NCBI RefSeq assembly: GCF_900156315.1
Contig: NZ_FTNI01000045.1
Location: forward strand, 1 to 44,381
Origin: Microbispora rosea
GTDB taxonomy: Bacteria; Actinomycetota; Actinomycetes; Streptosporangiales; Streptosporangiaceae
Length of the DNA stretch: 44,381 bases
Reading direction: 5' to 3'
The notes beneath the pieces were generated by a model. The model searched no databases. It saw only the letters and a program-made list of their open reading frames with translations, and was not told where the DNA came from. Below are positions 32,347 through 41,351 of this stretch, piece after piece (the first letter of the stretch is position 1; every line of letters begins with the position of its first letter). The translations under genes and the position numbers were made by a program.

Positions 32347-32811
32347 GTGATCGGAATGCAGATCATCGGTGGACTGCTGGCCGTCGCCACGCTGACCGCG
32401 GCCACGCCTCCCTCCCCCTCGGACGAGCCCGCCCACGCCACGACGCCGCCCGCGGCCGTGGCATCGAGGCACCCCACCGAGACCCTCACGCCACTGCTCC
32501 GGCAGAGCCTCCCGAATGTGAAGGGCAAGACCTTCACCTCGGCGATCGTCGACTTCCCGCCCGGCGCGCGTGCGAGGCCGCACCGGCACGGCAAGGCGTT
32601 CGTCTACGCCTACGTTCTCGAAGGCAGCGTACGCAGCAAGCTCGCCGGCAAGCCCGCGCGCACCTATCACCAAGGCGAGAACTGGGTCGAGCAGCCGGGC
32701 GCCCACCACGTCCTCACCGAGAACACCAACCGCACCGAGCGGGCCAGGCTTCTGGTCGTCTTCGTCTCTGACACCGGAGACAAGCTCAAGGTCGACGACC
32801 CGACGTCGTAG
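32347..32811 (+). CDS. Secreted cupin-domain protein
   Basis: This 154-aa protein starts at GTG 32347 behind AGGAGG. Residues 1-31 look like a signal peptide (MQIIGGLLAVATLTAATPPS). The remainder is a single cupin barrel. Metal-ligand motif 1 is PHRHGKAFVYAYVLEGSVRS (two His plus an aligned downstream residue), and motif 2 is GENWVEQPGAHHVLTENTN. It is probably exported and metal-binding. Whether it is an enzyme or a binding protein cannot be told. It is followed by a DUF417 gene on the same strand but with a 120-bp gap. Confidence 0.82.
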   Translation: MIGMQIIGGLLAVATLTAATPPSPSDEPAHATTPPAAVASRHPTETLTPLLRQSLPNVKGKTFTSAIVDFPPGARARPHRHGKAFVYAYVLEGSVRSKLAGKPARTYHQGENWVEQPGAHHVLTENTNRTERARLLVVFVSDTGDKLKVDDPTS

Positions 32812-32931
32812 CCCGTCCTCCGCGGCGAGCGGCGCCGCGGACACGGCCCGGCGTATGGTCGTCGCCCGCCGGCGTTGGCTGATGTTTCGAGTCCTGTACC
32901 AAGCGAAATCGACGCGTTGAGCGAGGCTTCG

Positions 32932-33396
32932 ATGGAACTGCAGCGCATCGGCAAAATAGTGCATGGCCTGGGGATTTCGACCATTCGGTATGGTCTTGCG
33001 CTCAACCTTCTGGAGATCGGCCGACTGAAATTCGAAGACTACGAGGTGGACAACATCCGCCCCCTCGTGACCGCAAGCCCCCCGCTCGCGTGGCTCATCG
33101 CCCGGCTGGGGGAGAAGAAGTTCGCCGGATTGATCGGCGTCACCGAGATCGCCCTGGGCTCGCTGATCGCGGCGAAACCGATCGCGCCGAGAGTGTCGGC
33201 CGTCGGCAGCCTCGCCGCCGCCGGCATGTTCGCCACCACTCTCAGCTTCCTTGCCACGACGCCCGAGGCGTGGCAGGAGACCCACGGGGATCCGAAGCTG
33301 TCTATCACGGGGCAGTTCCTGCTGAAGGACATCGTGCTCCTCGGAGCCTCCTTGCTGGCGGCCGCGGACGCCCTGCAAGCCGCCGAGAGCCGGTAG
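32932..33396 (+). CDS. DUF417 (YkgB/RclC-like) membrane protein
   Basis: This 154-aa membrane protein resembles the DUF417/YkgB family. GLGISTIRYGLALNLLEIGRLKFEDYE leads into SPPLAWLIARLGEKKFAGLIGVTEIALGSLIA and four helices, ending DIVLLGASLLAAADAL. Family members such as E. coli RclC are linked to reactive-chlorine resistance; that role is not shown here. ATG 32932 was chosen for its GAGCGAGG site. The frame is open to a TTG at 32875. Confidence 0.78.
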   Translation: MELQRIGKIVHGLGISTIRYGLALNLLEIGRLKFEDYEVDNIRPLVTASPPLAWLIARLGEKKFAGLIGVTEIALGSLIAAKPIAPRVSAVGSLAAAGMFATTLSFLATTPEAWQETHGDPKLSITGQFLLKDIVLLGASLLAAADALQAAESR

Positions 33397-33550
33397 CTCG
33401 GTGCCACGTGACGTACTCCGAAGGTCGTACGCCGGCCTGCCCTCACTCCTGATGCGGTAGCCGCGACAGGCTTCCCTCGGGTGACGACGGCGGCGAGCGC
33501 GGGCGGCAGCATCTCCAGTGGCCATCTCCTCTTCGGAAAGGACGCTGCCG

Positions 33551-34159
33551 ATGCTGTTCATCGAGCTTCGAGTGCCTGTGGGCGTCTTCGACGAGCCGGC
33601 TCGACGGCGACTCGCCGAACAGCTCAGGGGGCGGCGGTTGCTGTCCGCCGAGTCCGGCACGGCGGGCGCCGATCCCGGCGTGATCGACCTGTTCGACTCA
33701 CTCACCCACGTGGTGGTGCGGGAGGAGGAAGTCTGGGTCGCGGGCGAGACCCCGCATGATCGTGCCCAGCTCCCGTGGTGCGTGGTCAATGTGATCGTCG
33801 GGATGTGGGGCAAGGAGATGAGCGAGCACCTCATCTCCCGGATCACCGAGGAACTGGCGCAGGCCACGGGCGCATCCGAGCCCCGGGTCGTGGTGAACGT
33901 CATCAGCGTGCCCGAAGGAGGCTACGGACTGTACGGGCGGGTCCGCCGCTCCGCCGACGTCCTGCAACTGATCGAGGAAGCCAAGACCGGCTCCGCGGCG
34001 CCGGTCCCGGACGACATGATCGTGGATCCGGTCTGCGGCGCGACCGTGCCGCTCGCCGACGCCGTCATCCTGGAGCGCGACGGGCGGACGTACGGCTTCT
34101 GCTGCCCGCACTGCCGCGGCCACTACGCCAAACGGCTTCGCGAGGCGGAGGCGTCCTGA
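33551..34159 (+). CDS. Tautomerase-like domain fused to a C-terminal YHS metal-binding domain
   Basis: This is a 202-aa protein. Residues 1-150 look like a tandem tautomerase (4-OT-like) fold: LFIELRVPVGVFDEPARRRL, then VVNVIVGMWGKEMSEHLISR and RVVVNVISVPEGGYGLYGR. The catalytic Pro-1 is missing: after Met comes Leu. Residues about 155-200 form a YHS/TRASH domain with MIVDPVCGATVP and GFCCPHCRGHYAKRL, cysteines suited to binding a soft metal. Role unknown; it may be a metal-sensing or metallochaperone-like protein. ATG 33551 follows GGAAAGGA; an in-frame GTG lies at 33518. Confidence 0.75.
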   Translation: MLFIELRVPVGVFDEPARRRLAEQLRGRRLLSAESGTAGADPGVIDLFDSLTHVVVREEEVWVAGETPHDRAQLPWCVVNVIVGMWGKEMSEHLISRITEELAQATGASEPRVVVNVISVPEGGYGLYGRVRRSADVLQLIEEAKTGSAAPVPDDMIVDPVCGATVPLADAVILERDGRTYGFCCPHCRGHYAKRLREAEAS

Positions 34160-34290
34160 CGACGGCCGCGGTCGCCGGTGGGGCCCGTCAACCGCGATCG
34201 GGCGTACGGAACGCTCGGCTTTGATTGCCTTTGCCGCGATTTGCCCTGCCCGTACGCAACGCTGTGGTCTTCTCCGGGTATCGGGCGTTG

Positions 34291-36147
34291 ATGAGCACCA
34301 CCCCCATCGCCGACCTCGCGTTGGTGTCCGATCGCCATTCCGCCGGCCTCATCAGCAGGGACGGATCGGCCGAGTGGCTGTGCTTCCCCCGGTTCGACGG
34401 GCCGTCGGTCTTCGCCCGCCTGCTGGACGACGAGGCCGGGCACTGGTCGATCCGCCCGGCCGTCCCTTTCGAGACGACGCGCCGCTACCTGCCGCAGACG
34501 ATGGTGCTGGAGACCACGTTCCACACCGGGAGCGGCGTGGTCGTTCTCATCGACGCCCTGCTCACCGGACCGGACGACGGCGGCCACCGGCTCGGCGTCG
34601 GAGTGCCGCACCTGCTCGCCCGGCGGGTGTCCGGCCTCGGGGGCGAGGTGCCGATGGAGGTCGATTACCGGCCCCGGCCGGAGTACGGCCTGATTCACCC
34701 GATCCTGTCCGTCGTCGACGGCGGCGTGACCGCCCACGGCGGAGCCGAGTGGCTCGTGCTGACCACGCCGGTCCCCCTCCGCATCGACGACTGCAGCGGA
34801 CACGGCGTGTTCACGGTGCGAGAGGGCGAGACGCTGCACTTCGGGATGCAGCGCTCGACGCTGCAGGAGACTCCCGCGCGGGTGTGGGACCAGGCGGAAC
34901 TGGCGGCCCGGCTGGACGGCACGATCGCCGCCTGGCAGTCGTGGTCCAGCCTCCACCAGGCGTATGACGGCCCGTGGTGCGACCTGGTGCACCACAGCGG
35001 GCGGGTGCTGCAGGCGCTGTCCTTCCAGCCCAGCGGCGCGATCGTCGCGGCCGCCACGACGTCGCTGCCCGAGTGGGCCGGCGGTGAGCGCAACTGGGAC
35101 TACCGCTACACGTGGGTGCGGGACGCGTCACTGACCATGAGCGCCCTGTGGGTCGCGGCCTGCCCCGACGAGGCGAGCGACTTCTTCTCCTTCCTCACCA
35201 CCGCGGCCCCGTCTCTGGACAAGGACCGCGCGCTGCAGATCATGTTCGGCGTCCGCGGCGAGCACGACCTGACCGAGCGCACCCTTCCGCACCTGCGCGG
35301 CTGGCGCGGCAGCCGACCGGTACGCGTCGGCAACGGCGCGTGGAACCAGCGGCAGATCGACGTGTACGGCGAGCTGCTGGACGCGGCCGCGCGCCTCGAA
35401 CGCCAGATCGGCGGCATAGACGACGACGTCAGGCGCTTCCTCGTCGCCTGTGCCGACACCGCGGCCGAGCGCTGGACGGAGAAGGACCAGGGCATCTGGG
35501 AGATACGCGGGGAGCCACGCGACTTCCTGTACTCCAAGCTCATGTGCTGGGTGGCGCTGGATCGCGGCATCGCCCTCGCCGGTCTCCTGCGGGCGCAGGA
35601 TCGTACGCAGTCCTGGCGGCGGACCCGCGCCGAGATCCGCGACACGCTGCTGCGCGAGGGCTGGAACGAGCGGGTGGGGGCGTTCACGCAGTCCTTCGGC
35701 TCCGACGAGCTGGACGCCAGTGCCCTCATGGTGCCGATTATCGGCTTCCTGCCACCCGACGACCCGCGGGTGCTGTCCACGATCGACGCGATCGCGGAAC
35801 GGCTCACCGACGATCAGGGGCTGGTCTACCGCTACCGCACCGCGGACGGCGTCCACGGTGTCGAGGGCGTCGACGGCCTCGCGGGAGAGGAGGGCACCTT
35901 CCTGTTGTGCTCGTTCTGGCTGGCGCAGGCGCTCGCCGTGTCCGGGCAGGTCGGCCGGGCCAGGGAGGCGTTCGAGCGAGCCGCCGCGTTCGCCAACGAC
36001 GTGGGCCTGCTGTCGGAGGAGGTCGACCCCGGGAGCGGCGAGCTGCTCGGCAACTTCCCGCAGGCGTTCAGCCACATCGGGCTCATCAACGCCGCCTGGG
36101 CCATCGACGAGGCCGAACGAACCGCACGGGCCGGCGGGGCGGCCTGA
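34291..36147 (+). CDS. GH15-family glucoamylase/trehalase-type hydrolase, copy 2
   Basis: This is a 618-aa GH15 enzyme, a paralogue of the one at 12835-14652. It has the same layout: IADLALVSDRHSAGLISRDG then EWLCFPRFDGPS, the core motif GGERNWDYRYTWVRDASLTM near residue 270, FLYSKLMCWVALDRG, and GEEGTFLLCSFWLAQAL with the catalytic Glu near 540. The N-terminus reads SAEWLCFP where copy 1 has SIDWLCLP. No partner gene is coupled to it. Likely substrate is trehalose or an alpha-glucan. ATG 34291 was preferred; the frame is open to 34225. Confidence 0.88.
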   Translation: MSTTPIADLALVSDRHSAGLISRDGSAEWLCFPRFDGPSVFARLLDDEAGHWSIRPAVPFETTRRYLPQTMVLETTFHTGSGVVVLIDALLTGPDDGGHRLGVGVPHLLARRVSGLGGEVPMEVDYRPRPEYGLIHPILSVVDGGVTAHGGAEWLVLTTPVPLRIDDCSGHGVFTVREGETLHFGMQRSTLQETPARVWDQAELAARLDGTIAAWQSWSSLHQAYDGPWCDLVHHSGRVLQALSFQPSGAIVAAATTSLPEWAGGERNWDYRYTWVRDASLTMSALWVAACPDEASDFFSFLTTAAPSLDKDRALQIMFGVRGEHDLTERTLPHLRGWRGSRPVRVGNGAWNQRQIDVYGELLDAAARLERQIGGIDDDVRRFLVACADTAAERWTEKDQGIWEIRGEPRDFLYSKLMCWVALDRGIALAGLLRAQDRTQSWRRTRAEIRDTLLREGWNERVGAFTQSFGSDELDASALMVPIIGFLPPDDPRVLSTIDAIAERLTDDQGLVYRYRTADGVHGVEGVDGLAGEEGTFLLCSFWLAQALAVSGQVGRAREAFERAAAFANDVGLLSEEVDPGSGELLGNFPQAFSHIGLINAAWAIDEAERTARAGGAA

Positions 36148-36275
36148 ACAGGCGCAGGGGAAGCAGCCAGATCGCGGACTCGGAGACGAAATCCCCACCC
36201 TTGCGCTAGTTGTACGCCACCGTTCGCCCCGTATCGTCCCCCTCAGTGATCCCGGCTGCGTGAGAAGGGACCCGC

Positions 36276-36638
36276 ATGTCCGACGACGCGGTGCGACGCG
36301 TTTTCCGATCAGTCGATTCGTTCGATCCCGACGATTTCGGGCGACTGCTGGCCGAGGACGCCACGCTGGTATTCGGCAATGCCGAACCGCTTGCGGGCCG
36401 CGAGGCCATCGTCGCCGGACTGCGGGAGTTCTACTCCACCATCGGCGGCCTGCAGCACCGGATCGTCCGGAACTGGCGGGTGGACGCCGACGTCATCGCC
36501 GAGACCGAGGTGACCTACCGGAGGCTCGACGGCAAGGACGCGAGCGCCGTAGCCGTATCGATCTGGCGCACCCGCGACGACGGCCTGATCTCGGACTATC
36601 GCATATTCGTCGATCTCGCCCCCGTCTACGCGGTCTAG
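36276..36638 (+). CDS. NTF2/SnoaL-like small protein
   Basis: This 120-aa protein has the SnoaL-2/NTF2-like pattern: VRRVFRSVDSFDPDDFGRLL, AEDATLVFGNAEPLAGREAI and GLREFYSTIGGLQHRIVRNW, with a later beta-sheet. Such folds serve as isomerases, hydrolases or binding modules; no active residues are decisive here. GAAGGGA precedes ATG 36276. The last codons (VYAV) are duplicated directly after the stop, which hints at a recent change of the C-terminus. Confidence 0.82.
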   Translation: MSDDAVRRVFRSVDSFDPDDFGRLLAEDATLVFGNAEPLAGREAIVAGLREFYSTIGGLQHRIVRNWRVDADVIAETEVTYRRLDGKDASAVAVSIWRTRDDGLISDYRIFVDLAPVYAV

Positions 36639-36659
36639 CACTCCACCGTCTACGCGGTC
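36622..36659. repeat. 14-bp direct repeat spanning the stop of the NTF2-like gene
   Basis: CCGTCTACGCGGTC occurs at 36622-36635 and 36646-36659, 24 bp apart and in the same frame. The TAG stop lies between the copies, and the frame after it stays open for about 29 codons. Confidence 0.85.
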
Positions 36660-36740
36660 GAGGTGGCACGAGAACGGGACAGAAGCCGACGCCTGATGGG
36701 CGCGAAGATCGGAGACCGGATCGGCTGACCGTCGCCGCTC

Positions 36741-37244
36741 TCAGCGTCCTCTGGCCGTGATGGTCCGCCATTCACCCTCCCACCCGGCCACGGCGCGCCG
36801 CGCGGTCCACGCGCGGCGTCCGGACCGGACGAGATGACCGGCGGTCCAGATGCCGCCGGCCACGGTCGGTCCCGCGAGCAGGGCGATCACGACGACCATG
36901 GCGGTCGGCGCGGGGCCGGGAGCCGGCTCCTCGCCGCCGTCGACCCACAGGGCCAGCCGGTCTCCTGCCCGGTGCCCGGAGGTCGTCACCGTTCTGCCCG
37001 TGTGGGTGCGGCCGTCCTGGCCGGTCCAGACGACCTCCACCGCCGTGGCGGGCAGAGCAGCGGACCGGGCCGCGGCGACGGGGGTCCGGAACACCCGTAC
37101 GACCTGGGCGGTCACCTGCCGGTGGCCGTCGGTGTAGGCGTCCGCGTCGTGGATCAGGAGCGCGCTGACGATCGCGCTGGTCACGCAGGCGACGGTCATC
37201 AGGAGTGCCGGCGTCAGGACGCGCCCTGTCGATGAGGCGTGCAC
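36741..37244 (-). CDS. Two-helix membrane protein, Rv1733c-like
   Basis: This 167-aa protein has two membrane helices: LLMTVACVTSAIVSALLI near the N-terminus and AMVVVIALLAGPTVAGGIW near 130. Between them lies a beta-rich region (VTAQVVRVFRTP, VEVVWTGQDGRTHTG, GDRLALWVDGGEE). This matches the Rv1733c-type actinobacterial membrane proteins of unknown function. GTG 37244 was chosen because AGGGA lies 5 nt upstream; an in-frame start at 37280 would overlap lysA by 17 bp and has no ribosome site. It follows lysA on the same strand. Confidence 0.72.
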   Translation of the reverse strand: MHASSTGRVLTPALLMTVACVTSAIVSALLIHDADAYTDGHRQVTAQVVRVFRTPVAAARSAALPATAVEVVWTGQDGRTHTGRTVTTSGHRAGDRLALWVDGGEEPAPGPAPTAMVVVIALLAGPTVAGGIWTAGHLVRSGRRAWTARRAVAGWEGEWRTITARGR

Positions 37245-37263
37245 GATCTTCCCTGCAGACTTC

Positions 37264-38592
37264 TCAGAGGCCGACGTCACGGCGCAGCAGGTCGTCGAGG
37301 CCTTCGCGGCGCACGACGAGGCGGGCCTTGCCCCGGCTGACGGCGACGACCGGCGGGCGGCCGGTCATGTTGTACGTCGAGGCCATCGAGTGGTTGTAGG
37401 CGCCGGTGGCGGCGACCGCGAGCACGTCTCCGGGGCGGATGTCGGCGGGGAGCGCGGCGGCCTCGGCCAGCGTGTCCCCGCTTTCGCAGTGGTGGCCGAC
37501 CACGGTGAAGTCGCGCTGGCCCTCGTGCGTCGCCCGGCCGATCATGCGCATCTCATACCGCGAGCCGTACATCGCGGGCCGGGGATTGTCGCTCATGCCT
37601 CCGTCGACCGCGACGTACGTGCGGCGCAGCCCCTTCTTGACGGCGATCACCCGGTAGAGCGTCACGCCGGCGGGCCCGGCGACGGCCCGTCCGGGTTCGA
37701 CGGTCAGCCGCGGCGCCGGCAGGCCGATGCCGGCGCAGCGCCTCTCGACGGTCGCGACCAGCGCGCCGAGCCGGGAGGGGGCCAGGCCGGTCTGCCCGCG
37801 CGTGTACGCGATCGCGTGACCGCCGCCGAGGTCGAGCTGGGGCAGCGTCACGCCGTGCGCGTCGCGGATCCGCGCGAGCTGCTCCACCAGCACACGGGCG
37901 CTCTGCTCGTACGGCTCGGCGGCGGTGATCTGGGATCCCAGGTGGCAGTGCAGGCCGACCAGTTCCAGGCGCGGCTGGCGGAGGATGCGGTTCACCGCCT
38001 CCCTCGCCCCACCGGCCGCGATCGACAGCCCGAACTTGTGGTCCTCCCCGCCCGTGCGGATGGCGGCGTGCGCCCCGGCTTCGATGTCGGGAATCACCCG
38101 CACGAGCACCTTCTGCCGCATCCCGGCGGGGACGAGCGCGGCGAGGCGGTTGATCTCGGCGAGATCGTCGATGACGATGCGGCCGACGCGTTCGTCCACC
38201 GCGGCGCGCAACTCCGCCGGGGTCTTGGCGTTGCCGTGGAGGATGATCCGGTCCGCCGGGAAGCCGGCGGCCCTCGCCACGGCCAGCTCACCGGCCGAGC
38301 ACACGTCGAGGGCGAGCCCCTCTGACCGCACCCAGGCGGCCATGGCCCGGCACCAGAACGCCTTGGCGGCGTACGCGACCTCGGCCCGGGGCAGCGCGGC
38401 GCGGTAGGCGCGGCAGCGCAGGCGCACGTCCACCTCGTCCATCACGTACGCCGGGGTGCCGAAGCGCGCGGCCACCTCCATCAGGTCGACGCCGCCGACC
38501 TCCGCATGCCCGTAGGCGTCGAAGCGCGCGGTGGCCGGCCAGGGGCCGTCGGCCGTCTCCGTCGTACGCGGTGGTGTGATCAGCAGGCTCAT
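37264..38592 (-). CDS. lysA: Diaminopimelate decarboxylase (LysA) or close paralogue
   Basis: This is a 442-aa PLP-dependent decarboxylase that converts meso-diaminopimelate to lysine. The PLP lysine is in EVAYAAKAFW (Lys 77). Other motifs are VVIDDLAEINRL-like strands, LVGLHCHLGSQI near 215, VDGGMSDNPRPAMYGSRY and the dimer-interface HHCESGDTLAEAA. The start overlaps the stop of an Lrp/AsnC regulator (ATGA), so both are one operon. Actinobacterial housekeeping lysA usually sits with argS, hom and thrC. This different setting suggests a second or specialised copy, possibly for another diamino acid. Confidence 0.88.
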   Translation of the reverse strand: MSLLITPPRTTETADGPWPATARFDAYGHAEVGGVDLMEVAARFGTPAYVMDEVDVRLRCRAYRAALPRAEVAYAAKAFWCRAMAAWVRSEGLALDVCSAGELAVARAAGFPADRIILHGNAKTPAELRAAVDERVGRIVIDDLAEINRLAALVPAGMRQKVLVRVIPDIEAGAHAAIRTGGEDHKFGLSIAAGGAREAVNRILRQPRLELVGLHCHLGSQITAAEPYEQSARVLVEQLARIRDAHGVTLPQLDLGGGHAIAYTRGQTGLAPSRLGALVATVERRCAGIGLPAPRLTVEPGRAVAGPAGVTLYRVIAVKKGLRRTYVAVDGGMSDNPRPAMYGSRYEMRMIGRATHEGQRDFTVVGHHCESGDTLAEAAALPADIRPGDVLAVAATGAYNHSMASTYNMTGRPPVVAVSRGKARLVVRREGLDDLLRRDVGL

Positions 38593-39059
38593 TTCGTTCT
38601 CTTCTCCGCCAGGAGCGCCTGGCCGAGTCCGGTGACCGTACGGGTCACGATCTGGGTGCAGGTGGTGTCGGCGCCCGCGTCGCGGAGCGTCGCCACCGCC
38701 AGTTCGAGGTCGTCCATGCTCCGGCAGGCCACGCGTACCTCGATGTCGGCGTCGCCGAGCAGGACCAGCGCGCTCAACACCGCCGGTATCCCACGCAGCC
38801 GCCGCTCGTAGGTCGCGCACGTCACGTCGTGGCGCAGCCGGACGCGTACGACGGCCTGGATCGGGCGGCCGAACGCCGCGGGGTCCACCTCGACGCGGAC
38901 GGCGGCCAGCGCGCCGCTGTCACGCAGCCTGCGCAACCGGGCGGAGACCGTGCTGTCGCCGAGCGCGAGGTCGCGGGCGAGGGCCCGCACCGGAGCACGG
39001 CCGTCTCGCGTCAGCGCCTGGAGCAGCGACCGGTCGACGTCGTCGAGGGATCTCACCAC
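38589..39059 (-). CDS. Lrp/AsnC-family regulator
   Basis: This is a 156-aa regulator. The N-terminal helix-turn-helix is LDDVDRSLLQALTRDGRAPV, then RALARDLALGDSTVSARLRR. The C-terminal RAM domain includes IQAVVRVRLRHDV and the VLLGDADIEVRVACRSMDDL strand-helix that binds amino acids. AGGAGG lies 6 nt before GTG 39059. It is translationally coupled to lysA downstream and so probably reports lysine, diaminopimelate or a related amino acid and controls its own operon. Confidence 0.9.
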   Translation of the reverse strand: MVRSLDDVDRSLLQALTRDGRAPVRALARDLALGDSTVSARLRRLRDSGALAAVRVEVDPAAFGRPIQAVVRVRLRHDVTCATYERRLRGIPAVLSALVLLGDADIEVRVACRSMDDLELAVATLRDAGADTTCTQIVTRTVTGLGQALLAEKRTK

Positions 39060-39401
39060 ACACCGCCTCCTGAACGGCCCTGACGAGCCGAACGGGCAAC
39101 AGCCCGGAAATGGGACACACGACACGCTAAGCACGGGCCAGCCCAGAGGCGGGCGATCCTGACGCGATCCCTACGGCGGGCCCGCTTAATCTGACGCCCG
39201 ATTGACACGCACTGCTTGTGAGGGGACGGCCGGCCGGTCGCCCCGCGGGAGCGGACGCCGCACCCCCCCGAGACGCGTGAGCCCGCCCACGAGACCTCGT
39301 CACCCGAGGGCCCGTCGTCACGTTCGGTGATCGAACAACTTCCGCTCTTGACGCCTTCTTGACGCCCTGGCCTCTCTGACAGCGATAAACACGCCAGTAG
39401 T
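39060..39401. other. 342-bp divergent intergenic region with promoter-like elements
   Basis: This region separates the Lrp-lysA operon from the APC permease. It holds a GTTCG-N5-CGAAC inverted repeat (39322-39336), two TTGACG hexamers (39348 and 39359) and GATAAA (39384-39389), the last two forming a possible promoter with a 19-nt spacer shortly before the permease GTG. A GCGGGCCCGC palindrome is at 39176-39185. No gene was recognised. Confidence 0.4.
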
Positions 39402-41351
39402 GTGCATGCGTTGCTTTACGCGTCCTTGATGCCGGAGGTGGCCAGGTTGGGGCGTTCTGTCGCCACGCCGACGGGTCCGGTGCGTACCTGGTTGCTCGAA
39501 GGTCTCCAGACCGATCGCAAGGAGATCGAGCACGGGCCGCACGCGAAGCACCCGTGGTGGCGGGTGATGTGCCTGACCGGTGTGGACTACTTCTCCACGC
39601 TCGGCTACCAGCCGGGGATCGCGGCGCTCGCGGCCGGGTTCCTGTCTCCGCTCGCCACGGTCTTCCTGGTCGCTCTCACGCTGCTGGGCGCGCTGCCGGT
39701 CTACCGCCGGGTGGCGGCCGAGAGCCCGTACGGCCAGGGCTCGATCGCGATGCTGGAGAAGCTGGCGCCGCAGTGGTGGGGCAAGCTGTTCGTCCTGGCC
39801 CTGCTCGGCTTCGCGGCCACCGATTTCGTCATCACCATGACGCTGTCGGCCGCCGACGCGACCGCGCACATCCTGGAGAACCCGTTCGCGCCGCACTGGC
39901 TCCAGGGACAGCGGGTGCCCGTCACACTGTTCCTGCTGGCCCTGCTCGGCGGAGTGTTCCTGATGGGCTTCACCGAGGCGATCGGCATCGCGGTGATCCT
40001 CGTCCTCGTCTACCTCGCGCTCAACGCCGTCGTCGTGGTCACGTCGATCATCCACGTACTTCAGGCGCCCCAGATGGTCGTCGACTGGACGCACACGCTG
40101 GACGCCGGCTACAGCGGCCCACTGGCCATGATCGGCCTGTCGCTGCTGGTCATGCCGAAGCTCGCGCTGGGCATGTCGGGCTTCGAGACCGGCGTCGCCG
40201 TGATGCCCGTCGTCAGGGGCGACGTACGGCAGCGCATCACGGGCACCAAGCGCCTGCTCACCGTGGCCGCCCTCGTCATGAGCGTCTTCCTGATCTTCTC
40301 CAGCTTCGTCACGACCATGCTGATCCCCCACGAGGAGTTCGGGGAGGGGGGCAAGGCGAGCGGCCGTGCGCTGGCCTACCTGGCGCACACGTTCCTCGGC
40401 GAGTGGTTCGGCAGCGTGTACGACGTCTCCACGATCGCGATCCTGTGGTTCGCGGGCGCCTCGGCGATGGCCGGCCTCATCAACCTGGTGCCGCGCTACC
40501 TCCCCCGGTACGGCATGGCGCCCGAGTGGACCGGCGCGGTGCGGCCCCTGGTGCTCGTCTTCGCGGCGATCGCGTTCGCCATCACGATCATCTTCGACGC
40601 CGACGTGGACGCCCAGGGCGGCGCCTACGCCACAGGCGTGCTGGTGCTGATGCTGTCGGCGGCGGTCGCGGTGACCCTGTCGGCGTTCAGGAGGGGCCAG
40701 ACGGCCGCCTCGATCGGCTTCGGGCTGATCGCGGCGGTCCTCGCCTACACGCTGGTCGACAACGTGGTCGAGCGGCCGGACGGCGTGAAGATCGCTTCCT
40801 TCTTCATCGCCGCGATCATCATCACCTCGGTGATCTCCCGGGCCACCCGTTCCACGGAGTTGCGAGTGACCGAGGTCGACCTGGACCCGTTGGCCGAGCA
40901 GTGGGTCAACGGGGCCGGCGGCCTGATCCACCTGATCGCCAACGAGCCCCATCAGCGTGACCAGGACGAGTACAACGACAAGCTGCGCGAGCAGTGGTTC
41001 AACCACCGGCTGCGCAGCGACGAGCCGGTGATGTTCGTCGAGGTGACCGTGCCGGACGCCTCGGAGTTCGAGACGGAACTGCACGTCCGGGGCGAGGAGC
41101 GCTACGGGCACAGGATCCTGCGGATCGAGAGCTCCGCCGTGCCGAACTCACTGGCCGCGCTCCTGCTCCACCTCCGCGACCGCACCGGCGCGGTGCCGCA
41201 CATCTACTTCCACTGGGCCGAGGGGAACCCGGTGCTCGCCATGCTGCGCTACCTGGTGTTCGGCGGCGGCGACGTGCCTCCGCTCACCCGCGAGGTGCTG
41301 CGCAAGGCGGAGCCGGACCTCGAGCGCAGGCCTCACGTCCACGTCGGCTAG
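39402..41351 (+). CDS. APC-superfamily permease with C-terminal cytosolic domain
   Basis: This is a 649-aa transporter. Residues about 50-480 contain about twelve helices with APC-type features: VDYFSTLGYQPGIAALAAGF for the unwound first helix, then TLLGALPVYRRVAAESPYGQ and MPKLALGMSGFETGVAVMPV. The C-terminal 165 residues are hydrophilic. The substrate is not clear: family members carry amino acids or potassium. Its place next to a kdp operon makes K+ a thought but not a conclusion. GTG 39402 lies close to a promoter-like element; ATG 39429 and a TTG at 39447 behind GGAGG are alternatives. Confidence 0.82.
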   Translation: MHALLYASLMPEVARLGRSVATPTGPVRTWLLEGLQTDRKEIEHGPHAKHPWWRVMCLTGVDYFSTLGYQPGIAALAAGFLSPLATVFLVALTLLGALPVYRRVAAESPYGQGSIAMLEKLAPQWWGKLFVLALLGFAATDFVITMTLSAADATAHILENPFAPHWLQGQRVPVTLFLLALLGGVFLMGFTEAIGIAVILVLVYLALNAVVVVTSIIHVLQAPQMVVDWTHTLDAGYSGPLAMIGLSLLVMPKLALGMSGFETGVAVMPVVRGDVRQRITGTKRLLTVAALVMSVFLIFSSFVTTMLIPHEEFGEGGKASGRALAYLAHTFLGEWFGSVYDVSTIAILWFAGASAMAGLINLVPRYLPRYGMAPEWTGAVRPLVLVFAAIAFAITIIFDADVDAQGGAYATGVLVLMLSAAVAVTLSAFRRGQTAASIGFGLIAAVLAYTLVDNVVERPDGVKIASFFIAAIIITSVISRATRSTELRVTEVDLDPLAEQWVNGAGGLIHLIANEPHQRDQDEYNDKLREQWFNHRLRSDEPVMFVEVTVPDASEFETELHVRGEERYGHRILRIESSAVPNSLAALLLHLRDRTGAVPHIYFHWAEGNPVLAMLRYLVFGGGDVPPLTREVLRKAEPDLERRPHVHVG

